A stretch of 64,000 bases of DNA from Cryptomeria japonica (GCF_030272615.1 NC_081405.1:19922547-19986546), one strand, 5' to 3'. Positions 23,948-36,400 are shown, counted from the first letter of the stretch. Notes: generated by a model not told the origin, from the letters alone. Program-made: numbers and translations.

Positions 23948-24323
23948 GATGCATATTTTTACATTATTCTAGTGGATTTCACAGAGATATCTTGTGCTCC
24001 GGATAGATGAGTGGTGGTTGCTACTTAGGGGGAGTAGTTAGTGTTGTGATTTGTGAGCTAGTTCAAAGGGGGAGAGAATCATGATTTGTTATGTTCAATT
24101 GTGTAGAGAGTTTGGCTAGAGATTGTTGAGAGTTTTTGTGTATATGTGCCTTTTGCATTGATGTCAAAAGGGGAGAGAATCATGCGAAAAACTATGTAAT
24201 ATCCTAAGGGGGAGAGAGATAATATTTTTATTTGTATGGGGAGATTTTTGGTAATTGAATTCTTTCTTTGCATTGATTGTTTTTCACATTCATATATTGC
24301 CATCATTGTCAAAGTGGGGGGAT
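23948..24323 (+). other. SIRE-like 3' untranslated region with repeated purine tracts
   Basis: At least four GGGGGAG-type tracts (near 24029, 24068, 24170, 24210) precede the final PPT AAAGTGGGGGGAT (24311-24323). Repeated PPT-like tracts are a known trait of SIRE-type elements. No ORF of note. Confidence 0.7.
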
Positions 24324-25658
24324 TGTTGGATATTGTTGAGAAGTTTGTTGGAATAATGTGTTGTCATTGATGTCAACATATTTATATGTGTGTTCTAGTG
24401 TTGTAGTTAGATTATATGAGTTGGTTTGGCTAGTGTGTTGCAGATGAGTTGTTGTAGATTAAAGGGTATTGAGATAAGTATCTCTAGTTGATTCAACAAA
24501 AGTTTTAGTGGTCCACATGGTGATTTGATTGAGTTATGAGGTTTGATATTGAGGTTGGTTTTTCAGTTGGTTGTGTTGATCGGTGTTCTGGATTTTGCTC
24601 CATGTTGCAATATTTTGGTTTGCAAATTTCATAGAGTGTTTGAAACATTTTGGTGTGTCCTCAATTCAGATGGTTCGTGATTTGGAAGTCTGCAAGTGTA
24701 TTTTTTAGTTTGACAGTCAGTATAGTGAGTGTTCTTGAGGTTTGGTATAATGATGATGAAGGTTCTAGTAAGTAATGATGTTGTGGTTGTTGTTGAGGTA
24801 ATTCACATTGCTTTTGGATGTTTCTAGATCATGTCCTATTTGTGTTGATGGTTTGCATTGATCGTTGTGCTTGTTATTAGTGATTTCTTTGGTATGCTTG
24901 TGTTATGCGACTTTCTTGGTGACCAGATGATTGTAACATGTTGTGGATGTTCGAAGCATAATTCTTGAAGATGTTGCATGTTCAACGAGTTGATTTGGGT
25001 TCAGACTATGTCTTAGCTAACATTGTTTTGGTCCTCATGGAATGTTGTAGCGTGTGTGATTATATCTTTGTAATTTGTGATGCGTGTTGAGCCAACCTTG
25101 AAATACAGGTTTATGATTTATATAAATATATGTAATAATCATGTGAGAGATGTATCTATGAGTGTATTTGAATGTGTGTGATTGGATAAGTGTGCGAACA
25201 AGTGTTTTGATCTTTCAAAAGTGTGAAGAGTTGTGGCAGAGCAGATCATATTGTGTGCTTAACCAGGCATGAGGAGATGCTATTCTATCAGTTCATGATC
25301 CTCCAGATGTAATCCAAATCTTTTTGTAAGACAATGAGTCTTCCTCAGGGTTGTAGCCCTTGTTATTATTTTTGAGCAGTGAGCTCTAGGCATTGTGCCT
25401 AAATACATGTGCATTCCCACTGTAATATTTCATATACTTCTAACAGGGTATTATCGCATTGTGGGTAGGTTCCCACCATGGTTTTTCCCTTAACCGGGTT
25501 TTCCATGTCAAAAATCTTGGTGTTATGTGTGTTACTGATGTGGTGTTGATTTGTGCTTTCACTGTTAATTATCAAATCTGAGTTTGTGTTTAAGTTGTGT
25601 AAAGTTTTTGTGCAAACTGATCCACCCCCCCTCTTAGTTTGTTGCATTGTTGCCAACA
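24324..25658 (+). repeat. 3' LTR of the SIRE-like element, 1335 bp
   Basis: Starts TGTTGGATATTG after the PPT and ends GTTGCCAACA, a clean TGTTGG/CCAACA inverted end. The U5-like end carries the CCCCCCCCTCTTAGTTTG-type segment. The next 5 bp are CAACC; the matching left flank is outside the window. Confidence 0.85.
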
Positions 25659-25671
25659 CAACCCCAGTATG

Positions 25672-26180
25672 TCAACACCGATCTAAGAACTAGAGGCGTC
25701 AAACTAGCTATCCTAAGGGGATGCATCTGTCAAGGGTACAAGGCTCTTGACAATCATAGATAATACCCTTAGCATCTCTAAACCTTTCTTATTTGAGATG
25801 AGCATGTCTCTTAGAGTGTTGACTAAATTCCTAGCTTGAGGAAGGACATCCTCCTGATTAAGGAACCCTTCAAAATCTCTCAGGTTCCCCTCTAGAGACT
25901 GAATCTAGTCAAAGTCAATAGTTATAGCGAAGTCGTGGTCAACAATAGGAGGAGAAGGTGATGAAGAGTTCATTGGGGAGTTTTTCTGAGAGATAGCAGC
26001 TGACGAGCCTCCCATGAAAGGTATTTGGAGAGTATGAGAGGGGAAAGGCTCACTTCGGTCAGGTAGAGGATTTTTTATCATCACATCAAGTAGAGGAGGA
26101 TTGTAACGATTAGCAGGGAAACTCCATCTAGATATCCTCTTGACTACATCTCCTATGGAAGTCTGGGTCGTAAAGCTCAT
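25672..26180 (-). pseudogene. Decayed ORF fragment of unknown function
   Basis: Minus-strand frame from MSFTTQTSIGDVVKRISRW through a Ser/Pro-rich stretch (NSSSPSPPIVDHDF), a TAG, then a helical stretch containing SLEGNLRDFEGFLNQED and LVNTLRDMLISNKKGLEML. Further TAG codons occur near its 3' end at 25715, 25706 and 25685. Upstream similarity of frame may continue past a TGA near 26196. I recognise no domain. The SIRE-like LTR ends at 25658, so that element probably inserted into this frame. It may be part of an older retroelement. Confidence 0.4.
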
Positions 26181-26299
26181 AGATAAGCCTCACGACGCTG
26201 GGACTACACTACCGGGACACAAAGGGTTTTGTCCTCTAACAAAGGTTTCCAAATGGAAAGATGAAGAAAATTAATGCAAATGCTAAAACAAAGATGCAA

Positions 26300-28605
26300 A
26301 CTACTCTCTCTCTCTCTCAAAAAAAAAAAAAAGATTTTAGATTTTAAATGTATGCAATGAACTAAAAGGTGAATACATGATGCAAAAAGAAAAATGGCTT
26401 TATGTCAAGTTCACCAAAATGTAGAGGATGGGATTTGTTACCCTCAAGGTGATGGACCTCAAGGAACAAATCTACCTTTGCTCTACCTCACTTAAACTAG
26501 CAGTAAGGGTGAGCCAGGGGATGAAAATGCAAGACTAAGCTAACAGACTACAAATGAGGCTCCCAGACGACACTGTTGAGTCTCTATCCTTGGGATGAGC
26601 ATGTGGAACTGGGACACTAGCATGGCACACTGTCATCCTATACGAACATAACACAAAAGTTGTACGGGAGTGACAAATGCAATATATGACTAAATAAACA
26701 CAAGCAATAACAAACTAAGATACCAACACAAAATACAAAATATTATGATGATGTGAGAGAAAAGGATGAAGGAAGCTCATAGCCGGTCCATGATTGAAGC
26801 CTCCCGCAAGATGATGGCCTTCCCACAACTAAAAACATGTACACAAGAAAGAAGGAAAATGTTGGGGGCTGTGTTTTGGAGTCTGCATTAGTCAAACCCC
26901 TGTTTTAGTGTTTCCACCTCCACGAACAACCCAAATAATAGCAACGGTGAAATGGAATGATAAAGATGAAAGAAATGCAATTGAGATAATGGATAGATTG
27001 GAATAAACAATTATGAATATGCAAACAAATCAAGGAAAGCAAGTAAAATCCCCTTCCAAGACTTGTGAAGACAATACCGTAAGCTATTTGAGAGATTACA
27101 ACAATGGTTATCTTGTAAAAACTATGAATATTGCTCAAGAAAATCACCAAAAGCTCCAACCTACAAGAAAATGATCAAGAACCCCCCAAAATGCCTTCAA
27201 ACGGGAGAGATATAGCTTCTGGGAGGAAAACCAATGTCAGTGGGCACATGTAGGAGAATTGCGATTCCTTCCAAGCACATGCGTAATGCTCAAATGACCA
27301 CCTGCAAACTGTCAGATTTGCGGGTTGCTAGTGCGTTGCACGAACGTCTCTACGCCATGCTTGTGTCCTAAGGATGACAAGTCGACAGAGTTGGTAAGGT
27401 TCTATTATGAAGTTGACAAGTGATCCGGGTGGATAAGAAGACAAAAGCGACGGTACACGACCTCTGATGACGTGAAGGAAGGTGCCACTTGTGCTAAATT
27501 GTACAAGGTGTGATTTTTTATATTACAATATGTATGGAAGAGATCGTCAACAAGGATTGTTAGAGATTAATGATGATGAAAGAAATGTACCATGGAGGTT
27601 ATGTATAAAAAATTCAATCTTATTGTTGTTGTCATCATTCCAATCAACCATTGCATGATTTCATTGGCATACTCATAGATGGGTCAAAAAGTAGTTTAAT
27701 CAAGAGAGGGAGCATATGTTAATTGCCAACTATCAAGGAAGGATTTTTAGCCTCAACAAAATTATTTTTAGTTATTAGAATTCTCTTATTTCATGTTGGT
27801 GCAAGAAGATTTAACTTTTACAAGTGTTGTTTCGCTACCAAGTTGCTAAACTTACTTAAAATCATATTTTAAGTTGAAAGTTTTAGACTTGAGCATCAAC
27901 GAGATTAATCCCTTTAAGGTAATAGATTCATTGGAGAATGCTGGGAAATGTTTTTAGCTAAAGAGAATAAATATTTCAGCTAACATAACCTCAAATGGAT
28001 GGAAAACCAAGTGATTTATGGCTATCTAAATCTATTTTCAACTAGCACACAAGTTTATTAGTGCCCTATCTTTGAAGGAATAGTCTACAACATCATTAGT
28101 GAAGATCATCTTGCAAAGGTATGTGTTGTGTATTTCAATAATTATTCCTTGAGAATAACATGAGATGGTGGAATTTTGCACAATTAGAACTATCATGCAA
28201 GGCCCTCCCAACCACCTCCCACCCAAAAATATTGTTTCCTACCACATGTAATGTTCCCGAGGTGGGTGGGTGGAGATCATATAAAAAAGAGGGCATGGCA
28301 TGGACAAATTCAAATAGTGAAAACAAATAATAGTTGCACAAACTTCTTGGATTTTATCATAGTAACACAACGAGAACGTGATAAAGCAAAGCATAATTAT
28401 AAAGAGTATATTGGATTCTTGCAAAAGATTGTTGTACTTTTAGTAAGAAGAGTAAAGGAGGCTAATTTTGAAGGTGTAATGCAACATAGTACATCAAATA
28501 GATGGACTCACAAACCTCCTAGATTGATTTAAGATCCTAAAGCCACGTTTATTATTCAATCCTTGAATAGTTGACTAAGATTGAATTGCTTGACGATAGA
28601 CAATT
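26300..28605. other. Unassigned sequence
   Basis: No domain recognised on either strand. A (CT)n then A14 microsatellite lies near 26306-26335. The last 60 bp resemble the pre-PPT part of a gypsy 3' end. Confidence 0.4.
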
Positions 28606-28930
28606 TTAGAGGGGGGAATTGCAATGTCCCCTTTTTGGTCCATTCCAACATTCTTGGAAAGTTTTAAGATTTTTGGAGAGCATCGATTTTATCAAAATAA
28701 TTTCTTGACAATGGCAAAGTGCTCCAAGATTCAAAATGGATACAATGATCTTCTTTTCAAGTGTAAATCTAACTTTCAAAGAGAATTCCACACTTCTGAA
28801 TATTTTCAGCATCTTTGGAAGGCATCAACTTTCTCAAGACCTAAGGATGTGTGGATAAAAGTAATTAAATAATTATTTAAGTTGTCTTAAGGTGACTTTA
28901 TATTATAAAGGCAACTTATGTTTATTTATT
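28606..28930 (+). repeat. Gypsy-type PPT and start of an LTR
   Basis: Purine tract TAGAGGGGGGAA (about 28606-28617) is followed by TGTCCCCTTTTTGG at 28624, a TGTCCCC start shared in form with other LTRs in this window. A TATA-like ATTATAAAGG lies near 28903. The LTR end was not found; an hAT relic lies downstream. Confidence 0.5.
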
Positions 28931-29567
28931 TGTTCTTAAAGAAAAGTGGCCTATGTCATAAAATATTCTTAAAAGAAGGCCGAAAAATGTTAGCACAAGG
29001 CATGCGATACAAGAGACTTCAAAAGGTATTATTTGAAAGTGAAATTGAAATGGGCGATTAAAAGATAATATTTAATTAAAAGCAAAAACTTAGCAAGTTT
29101 GTGATAAAAAATCGCGCATTTTAATTTTGCTTGCTCTCTTTTGCTGCTCAAGAGAAAAAACAAACCTCACAAGCTTCTCCAAGGTTATTTACAACAATTT
29201 TAGTCATTTTGAAGCAAATTCGAATTCCATGTCAGTTTTCTAATTTTTTTTCTTTGTTTTTTAAAACATTTTATCTATTTTTTGTTGCATCTAGGTTTAT
29301 AGAAAATTGACAATGGTCTTTCCTAAGTACTCTAAATTGCTTTAGAGTCCAATGAACAAGATTTAATACCATTTTTTGACAATTTTTACTGATTTTTCAA
29401 TGTTTCATCAACAATCTCAACTTTTCAAAAAAAATTCAAACCTTTAGACATTTTTTTTTCAAGTTTGAACTATGTCTAAATTTATTTAAACTAATTTAGT
29501 TTGTTTGCTAAATTTATTATTAAATATTAACTTGTTTCTCACTTTGTATGTGTAGGTTAATTTATAA

Positions 29568-30577
29568 TGGCAAAAAAAGAAGGTTCTACAACTAGTTCAA
29601 CTTCAAGGTCTGCCCCATTAGTAGGACCAAATGGCTATCTAGTCATTAGGATGCACTGTGGCATCCATGGCTGGATGCTACATATTTAAAATTTTGAATT
29701 CTCATTGATGAGGAGCATTTATAGCTTGTTCATTGTACCATCATTTCAAATGAATAACATCAGTCCTCATTGATGACAAGTCAAAACTTTAATTATGTAG
29801 CATCTGACCATTGATGGTATGATGTATCCTAATGGTTGGATAGCCATTTCTCATCAAGAGATACATGCCAATCTGGATATGTAGGCACTTGTCCTAAAGG
29901 TGCTAGAGACAAGGCTTGGAAGTATAATATTTGGAGTCTTTCACATGCATCTTACAAGCTACAAATTTACAAGTTGCAACTATTGATAATTTGATAAAAT
30001 ATGTTTTCACTTTGCTTTCTAACTCTTCAATATTTTATTTTGCAAATGCTTGGTGGCAAAATTCAGGTGAAAATAACCCAAATCTCCAAAAATTTGCACT
30101 TCAAATCTTATGGTAGCCTTGTAGTTCATCCAATTGTGAGTGCAATTGGAACTTGTTTGAGGCCATCTACACAAAGAAGAGGAACAAGTTAGTTCAGAAA
30201 TACATCAATATAATCTTTGGTAGCACACAAGGTAGAGGAAACACCAGTTGGTCCAATTGATTTGGATGACATAGATCCTTACAGTGATTGGACATAGCAT
30301 GAGCAACCTCCATTGTTTACCGAGGATGACATCTATGATTGGAGAGGTAGACTATGGAGGAGGCAGGTGGACACTAGATGACATTGAGGAGGATGAGGAG
30401 GTTGAGGATGAAGACGATTCATTACCAATGCCAACAACATCTGCATCCAGGATGGAGGTTGAGGCATAGCCAGTTGTGTTGAGCGAGGAGGCGCAGTGAC
30501 AACAGACTCTTACGACTAGACCCTCTACTTCTACCTCTCCCATAGTTTTTGTTAGAGTTGGGAAGAGGAAGATGTAA
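29568..30577 (+). pseudogene. hAT transposase, decayed
   Basis: A possible N-terminus (ATG at 29568, Lys- and Ser/Thr-rich) is cut by a MITE after about 20 codons. The middle, including the BED finger and the catalytic RNase H-like core, is not visible. The C-terminal dimerisation region is clear at about 30045-30190: WWQNSGENNPNLQKFALQIL, a TAG at a usual Gln position, then CSSSNCECNWNLFEAIYTKK. A tail at 30220-30400 reads DDIDPYSDW, a TAG, then FTEDDIYDWRGRLW. Several stops and a deletion make it non-functional. Confidence 0.75.
29629..29849. mobile_element. Foldback MITE, 221 bp
   Basis: Long inverted repeats start AAATGGCTATC at both ends. About 43 of the outer 56 positions match, and weaker pairing continues inward (TCATTGATGAGGA against TCCTCATTGATGA). 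It interrupts the hAT transposase frame. I could not identify a TSD. Confidence 0.7.
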
Positions 30578-30889
30578 ACTATTTTTATGGTGTATTTACT
30601 TCTAGTTTTACAAAAACAATTTGCTATTTTAATTTTTCTTTAGACTATCAAGTTACTAGCCATCAGCATTCCACATGAGGATGCCATTTTGTACCCAATT
30701 TGCATCTAAATCAATCAAATATATCTACAATCAACTTGTTTCCTTTGTGTGCTCATTTATTGACTCATTGGATGCATCTCATCATTGAATTTTGTAATGA
30801 AGATACATTTCTAATTCAATTTAAGCAAATTTTTTAGTTGCCGACTTTTTTTTATGGGCCTTGGCGAGTTTTTCAACTATGGTTTGGCA

Positions 30890-31356
30890 GTATCGATGTT
30901 TTCACATTATACTTTTGGAAAACATCACAATGTTGGATTATATAGTGAACTTGGACATCTTATTTGATGTGTCACAATAGATGATTTACTAAATTCTTAA
31001 ATGAGACAAAGAAGTTATGGTGTCTTCCATCACTGCGATATGCATCACACGATACTAAATCACATAAAAGAAAGTACCCAGATTAGCATTAGTTAGAATT
31101 TTTCATAAACTGATTTTGATTAAAGAAGAAGCAAAAAACAAGGGTGTTGACCCTTAATAGAACAACCCATAGGTGATAAAGACAACTTACAAGGGTATAA
31201 ACCCCCCAAAACAAGGCCAAACATGAAAACAAGACCCTGTCAAACCAGAAACAACCCCAAACCCAACTCAAGAATGGGGGAAACACTCGAGCTATGACCA
31301 AGAGGGTTTTGGGGGGTGGGAGAAGATTTCTCTTTACATCTGCGACAAACCACAGT
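30890..31356. other. Spacer and 3' part of the DUF4283 relic
   Basis: 30890-31090 shows nothing recognisable. 31090-31356 continues, on the minus strand, the Pro-rich tail of the DUF4283/CCHC relic in broken frames. Confidence 0.35.
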
Positions 31357-32155
31357 CTAGGCAATGTTATCATTAGGCTCAACAAAAGGAGAGTCAAATA
31401 GGGAGAGACCCGCAAAAGGCAGATCAACAATAGCAGGGGATGAAACAGAAGTAGGATGTTGCAGAACTTCGTGAGCTGAAATGGTTGGAGGAGAGCAATG
31501 TTGCAGCTCTGGAGGAGTCACGGGGACGAAGGATGCAACGTTTGAAGAAGCAAGAGGGTCTGAAGCATCAATAGAAAAATCATCCCAGGGGAGGGGGGTG
31601 TCGTACTCCTGAGAGGGGCCGACAGAGTTAGAGCCCGAAGCATTGATTGTCAGGAGTTCAGTAGTAGGATCTTTCCACCAAGTAGCAACACCTTTGTGTT
31701 GAGGCAGCAAACAATTTGAAGCAAGGTGACCCGTAGTGAAGCATCTCCGACAACGAAAGGGGAGGTCCTCAAAGTCCAACGGTTGGGTCCAAGGCCTATC
31801 CCCAACCATTAAAACCACATCCTTAGGGAGGCGCAGAAATGTCAATATCCACTAAGATACGAGCAAAATTGGAGTGGCCCATATAAGAGGTAGTATCTTC
31901 AACCTTCAAGAAACACCCAATAGAGTTGTCAATGGTCTCATATAGCAAGAAAGATCCCAGAAATGAAGAGGGAGATTAGGAAGGCGGACCCAAACTAGAC
32001 ACACATTAAGTTGTTCAGTAAGAGGGTTAAACGAAGTTGTCCAACATTTAATGGAGAGAAAGTGGTCCCCCTAGGTCCACATCATGCCCAAAATTAGGTC
32101 CCGATCATAAGAGGAGGTAAAGGAAGCAATAAAATACCCTTTGGCACAAGGAAAA

Positions 32156-33736
32156 TGTGATGTCCCCATCTAAACAATCAAAACATATTTATGCCCGCTC
32201 TAAAATAGAATTTAATAATAAACAATAATAATACAATTAAAAGATAAAAATATATATATATATAACCAATTCCTTATATAGAAAGCCTTTTGACTGATTT
32301 CAGAGGCATAAAACAATTCACATATAATTCAGATGCTATACCTCATACAGGGAGTATTTTCTGATTATTTATATTTTTAATCCTTGGAGCTGATATTTAC
32401 ATTTGGGGGTTTTTCCTTGTGGAACCCACTTCTCCCTTCTTAATGGCTGGTAGCTGAAGATAATGGAAGGACCCAAGAAAACACAAATAAAAATTCCTCA
32501 ACTCACTAGTTCCTTGAGCTTGATTGTTGCTGCTATTTTAAGTGTCTAGCATATCAAATGGTAATCTTTATGGCAGACCAGATCTGACACATGTCAGAAT
32601 GGTCTCCCTAGCAACAATAAAAAGTCCTTCAAACACTTCTGAAGTGAAATACGAATCACACACTGAGCCACGTAACTTCTTGTCTTCATTCACACATAAC
32701 ACAATTTTAAGACATATCATTTCCTATGTTGTCAAAATAATAATCTTCAGAAATATTATTGGCCACGCTCAAGTATTCATTGAATGCCATAACACATGAG
32801 CCTGATCAGGAAAATATTCAGTCACTGCGTAATTCATATAAACTATCTAACCGACAAATAACTAAATGGTGCGATAAAGAATCCAGTGTTTATTAACCTA
32901 ATTGGATTTAAAGGCTAATCAATTACATAGTGAAGGGATGTGAATCTAATCGATTATCATAAAGTTAATGACATGATGCGATCAAGGATAGATAAGAGAA
33001 GCGATTACAAAAAGACAAGAGATGTGTCTCTTTAGACACTATTCCTCATCATACATTAATATGATTCAAATTCTTTCCAAAGGGGAAAAAAAAGAAAGAT
33101 GGTTTTTATGAACAACATCCATATTTCAGATCTGCTACAGTTGGGCACCTACCTACGACACTTTTTGGGTTACGTAGAATAAAAACAGATAGGGGAATCA
33201 TCGCTTTATGAATAATAGCGGAGCAATTAAATAGGAAAATAGCCACAGAAGACCTCCTGACATTAATAGCGGATTTATATTAATACTGCAAACAAATGTT
33301 ACATCCATATTAAGTAATATCGAGTTAAGGAGCAAACAATGAGTTGGATGGTAATGATGTGTACTTAAGCAAGGGGATTGAAATATCGACTAAATTAACA
33401 AGATTAAGTCAAATCGATTTGCTATGGAGAGGTGCGATATTAAGGAAGTATAATCACTGACAAAAGTTATAACTATTCACCCTAAGTTGCAACCATTTTG
33501 TGCAAAGGATATTTAAAGAAGATTGAATTCTTTCTGTTGGGGAAAGGGAGGCGGTGCCAGTAGACTATGAAAAAGGTAAGAGGATAGTTGTACACCATAG
33601 GAATATATATGTGTGTGGACGTGTGTGCCACACACACACATATATGTTTATAATGGATCTGTCATATGCAATATATCACGAATCTCTTTGACAGAGTTAT
33701 AGTCTTAAAATAATATTGTCTCATGTATATGTACCA

Positions 33737-33788
<52 letters not shown>

Positions 33789-34409
33789 GATATATGTAGG
33801 ATCAATAATAGTAATTAAGAAATATGTAGAGGCAGGCATAGATTATAAATTAATAAATGATAATGAAATATAAAATGATATATGAATAACAATAATTTGG
33901 CTATGTGATGGAGGCTATTGGGGAAAATCCCCTTAGCCTACTTCGGGATTACAATAATTTTGGTAGGCAGTATATACTAAGTACTCATATGCATATATGT
34001 TAAAGGCTTGGGTGTTAGAAGCTCACCCGAGAAGAGACAGATCTTGTTGGTCCTCTCTAGTAGACTTGGATGATAAGATGTATCATCCAAGGCAAGAAAT
34101 TGATCATATATGACGATCTTCTTTGGTAGGCTTGGATGTAAAATGCTACATCCAAGACGAGAATCAAATTTTCCATCGAATTCCCTAGTAAGGCTTGGAG
34201 CCATGATGGGTTCCAAGAAGGTGGGCATTACAACCACCTAAGGACATATTCCAATACTTCATTCGTATCATTTTTATTACCTAAGAATTGAGATTAGTTT
34301 AATTAAGTAATTGAAGTTTAATTGCAAATTAGATCAGTAATATATATTTTGTTGCATTCTAACAGTCTGTTTTGCAGGAAAGTGATCTCTAACTAGTAGG
34401 GACGTTACA
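32156..34409 (+). mobile_element. Solo LTR, 2254 bp
   Basis: Starts TGTGATGTCCCC and ends GGGACGTTACA, flanked by identical GAAAA at 32151-32155 and 34410-34414. No internal domain or second LTR. The ends match in form the LTR at 43276-44202 (start TGTAATGTACCC, end GGGGACATTACA, and a shared AATAGAATT-AATAATAA segment near the start), so orientation is plus. It is the product of LTR-LTR recombination and sits inside the DUF4283 pseudogene. Confidence 0.92.
33741..33786. repeat. (GT)23 microsatellite
   Basis: 46 bp of uninterrupted GT within the solo LTR. A smaller CA tract lies near 33630. Confidence 0.98.
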
Positions 34410-34559
34410 GAAAAAACTCAATGCTATGCATGACCAGAGGCTTCCAAGAGTCACTTACCCAATGATGAAGGTCTGGAAAAGAAGGCCAAAAACCAGCAAA
34501 TTTGCACACTAGGGCACAGTGTTAGTAGAAGTCGATGTTATCCACAATGTCTTGTCCAC

Positions 34560-36400
34560 AAAACTATTAATTGCAAATGTAAGAATAGAAATAAAAATTA
34601 TGAACCTTTAATATTTTTTCACATTAATCATATAGATGATACCCTGGATAAATAGGTAGGAAGAAATTACAAATATGACAAATATCAAGATGTTGGACCC
34701 TCCAAACTCCAATATACACCCTTTGAAAAAAATGAAATCTCTGATAATATTAGATAACACAATTAATGATAGTTTAGTGGTCAGATACATGTATTACATG
34801 TTTTTTGCTAGACTCCATTGGCCAAGAAAATTTCAAAGAGCCATTATAATTATGCCGAGAGGCTTTCCTATACAGTCGCAGCAGGGGGAGTGAAGGATAG
34901 AATAAAAGTGGAATATTATGTGTAAACCCAAAAGAAGCAATTAATATTTTGGCACTTACGTTTTCAAGAAGTTGGATGGTCGTTTGATAATATTTTATTT
35001 TATTAAAAAAAAAACGTCTACATTACCACGATTAGTTATTTTCGTGAGCTATCAATAGTGATTACTAAAATTGTGTGTATTTGTAAATGCAATATGAAAC
35101 GGTTATGAAGTGGTCAATTGGAGTTCTCCATACATGCTACAATGTTCAATACACAATATTAAATACTCCACAACTTGATCAATGGATTGCAATATTTGCA
35201 AGGGAATTCTTTGGCAAGTTCTTTGATTTGCTCACTGGTAAGTTTCGATTTTCAATGCAAGAGATTGATTAGCATTCATCTTGAATAACCATAAATCATT
35301 ATTTTTTTTATCCAGGTGCTCGGATTCACATTTACCTTGCATAAGTAATGTGTTTCCCGTGCGCTCAATGAGGAAGGAGGCATCACGCTTTTTCTTTGTA
35401 TCGTTTTAGTTTTCTATATGTCCTGACTTCTAGTATATACTTCTCTTTTTTGTGCTTGATCTATTTATTCTTTGTTTGTGAGTATTGTTGTTTATATTGT
35501 GTGTTTTTCTGTTTTCTTGGTTACTCCTATTGACAGTTTGCAGAACAACGAATAGGTATTACATTTATTTGTTGGCTCAAATCCCCAATCATCTCGTGTA
35601 TCACTTAGATTTTATGTTTTTTGCAAGATTGGATTACCTGTGCAATCTCCACATTCTCCAATGCCAAGCTAATCTTCTCCAAGGATTTGTTCTGTGTTTT
35701 CACAATTTTTCATCACATCAAGAAGGCTTGGTAATAAAATCAAACCCCATGAATTTATGGAGATGCTAAAGGAAATTTTTGTGCTCAATCACATCTTCAA
35801 TATTGGAGACTATATTTCTATCATAAGATGATTTAGGGTTTCCGATTTTCTTTGTATTTTAATCACTTCTTGTAGTTTCTGATTTTATGATGAATTGACA
35901 ATTAGTATGAGTTTTAATTTTGATTTAGATGCCCCACCTGTCTGCGTTAATAAATTAGGGGCATCTATTCCTTTTAAATATATTGTGTTATCATGGAACT
36001 CCACTAAGTTTTCTCTATATTCATTATAATCTGATTCACAAATAAAGAAAAAGTATTGCATTTAGAAAGGACTATATTATACAGTTCTTAAATTTATGTT
36101 GTCAATTGATTTACAAATGGTTTGAAATGAAAAATGCAAGGAACAAGCAAGAAAAAAACAAGTTGCAACTACAATAATGTAGAGCACAAGTTAAGAGAGG
36201 ATTGCATGCTTGTTGCCCATGATTTAATTGATTAAATTTGATTGATTAGAATAATAATACATTTTATAATTATATCATTTATTAAAATTAAAAAAATTTA
36301 ATATATTTTTTTATGTACAAAAGTAAAAAGGGTTCCATTTATATAAATTTGATGATTTATTTAATGTATAGAAAAAATAGAATTTATTTAAATTTAATAA
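34560..36400. other. Unassigned AT-rich sequence
   Basis: No domain recognised. A repeat shared with 41782-41870 lies at 34758-34845. A short open stretch at 35087-35240 ends in a GTAAG donor-like site, but I see no partner exon or homology. Confidence 0.35.
34758..34845 (+). repeat. Dispersed repeat, copy 1
   Basis: About 88 bp, roughly 90% alike to 41782-41870 and in the same orientation, containing AATGATAGTTTA and GCTAGACTCCATTGGCCA. Confidence 0.85.

Larger units (their letters stand above)
22263..25658 (+). mobile_element. SIRE-like Ty1-copia relic, 3' part with LTR
   Basis: Broken pol (22263-23947), a 3' untranslated part with several purine tracts, then an LTR (24324-25658). The left part was split off by the Tat insertion and lies outside the window. 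The SIRE/Maximus assignment rests on the pol C-terminus (STKEHIADSFTKPLPKDTF) and on repeated GGGGGAGAG tracts before the LTR. Confidence 0.85.
29568..30881 (+). mobile_element. hAT DNA transposon relic with right terminal inverted repeat
   Basis: Coding remnants of an hAT transposase (29568-30577) are followed by a 3' region and a right end that on the minus strand reads CATAGTTGAAAAACTCGCC (30863-30881). That end, and the 350 bp before it, match the complete miniature hAT at 45138-46103 in inverted orientation. The left end and an 8-bp TSD were not found; the right flank is GTTTGGCA. A foldback MITE sits inside at 29629-29849. Confidence 0.72.
31357..34545 (-). pseudogene. DUF4283 plus zinc-knuckle protein (plant LINE ORF1-like), split by a solo LTR
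   Basis: Minus-strand remnants on both sides of a solo LTR: right part (34545-34415) CALVCKFAGFWPSFPDLHHW and DSWKPLVMHS; left part (32150-31357) CAKGYFIASFTSSYDRDLI, NPLTEQLNVCLVWVRLPNLP, then DVVLMVGDRPW and the knuckle CRRCFTTGHLASNC near 31750. Removing the LTR and one TSD copy rejoins the frame exactly. This order is the DUF4283 and zf-CCHC_4 architecture found in plant L1-type LINE ORF1 proteins and related nucleic-acid-binding proteins. Frameshifts occur near 31940 and 31835 and stops near 32072 and 34525. No ORF2 (endonuclease/RT) is visible beside it. Confidence 0.78.

Noticed and set aside
31357-34545. A complete LINE
   Set aside because: Only the ORF1-like DUF4283 and zinc-knuckle part is present; no endonuclease, RT or poly(A) tail was found beside it.
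35087-35272. Possible host-gene exon with a GTAAG donor site
   Set aside because: No convincing acceptor, partner exon or recognisable domain; composition is like the surrounding AT-rich DNA.
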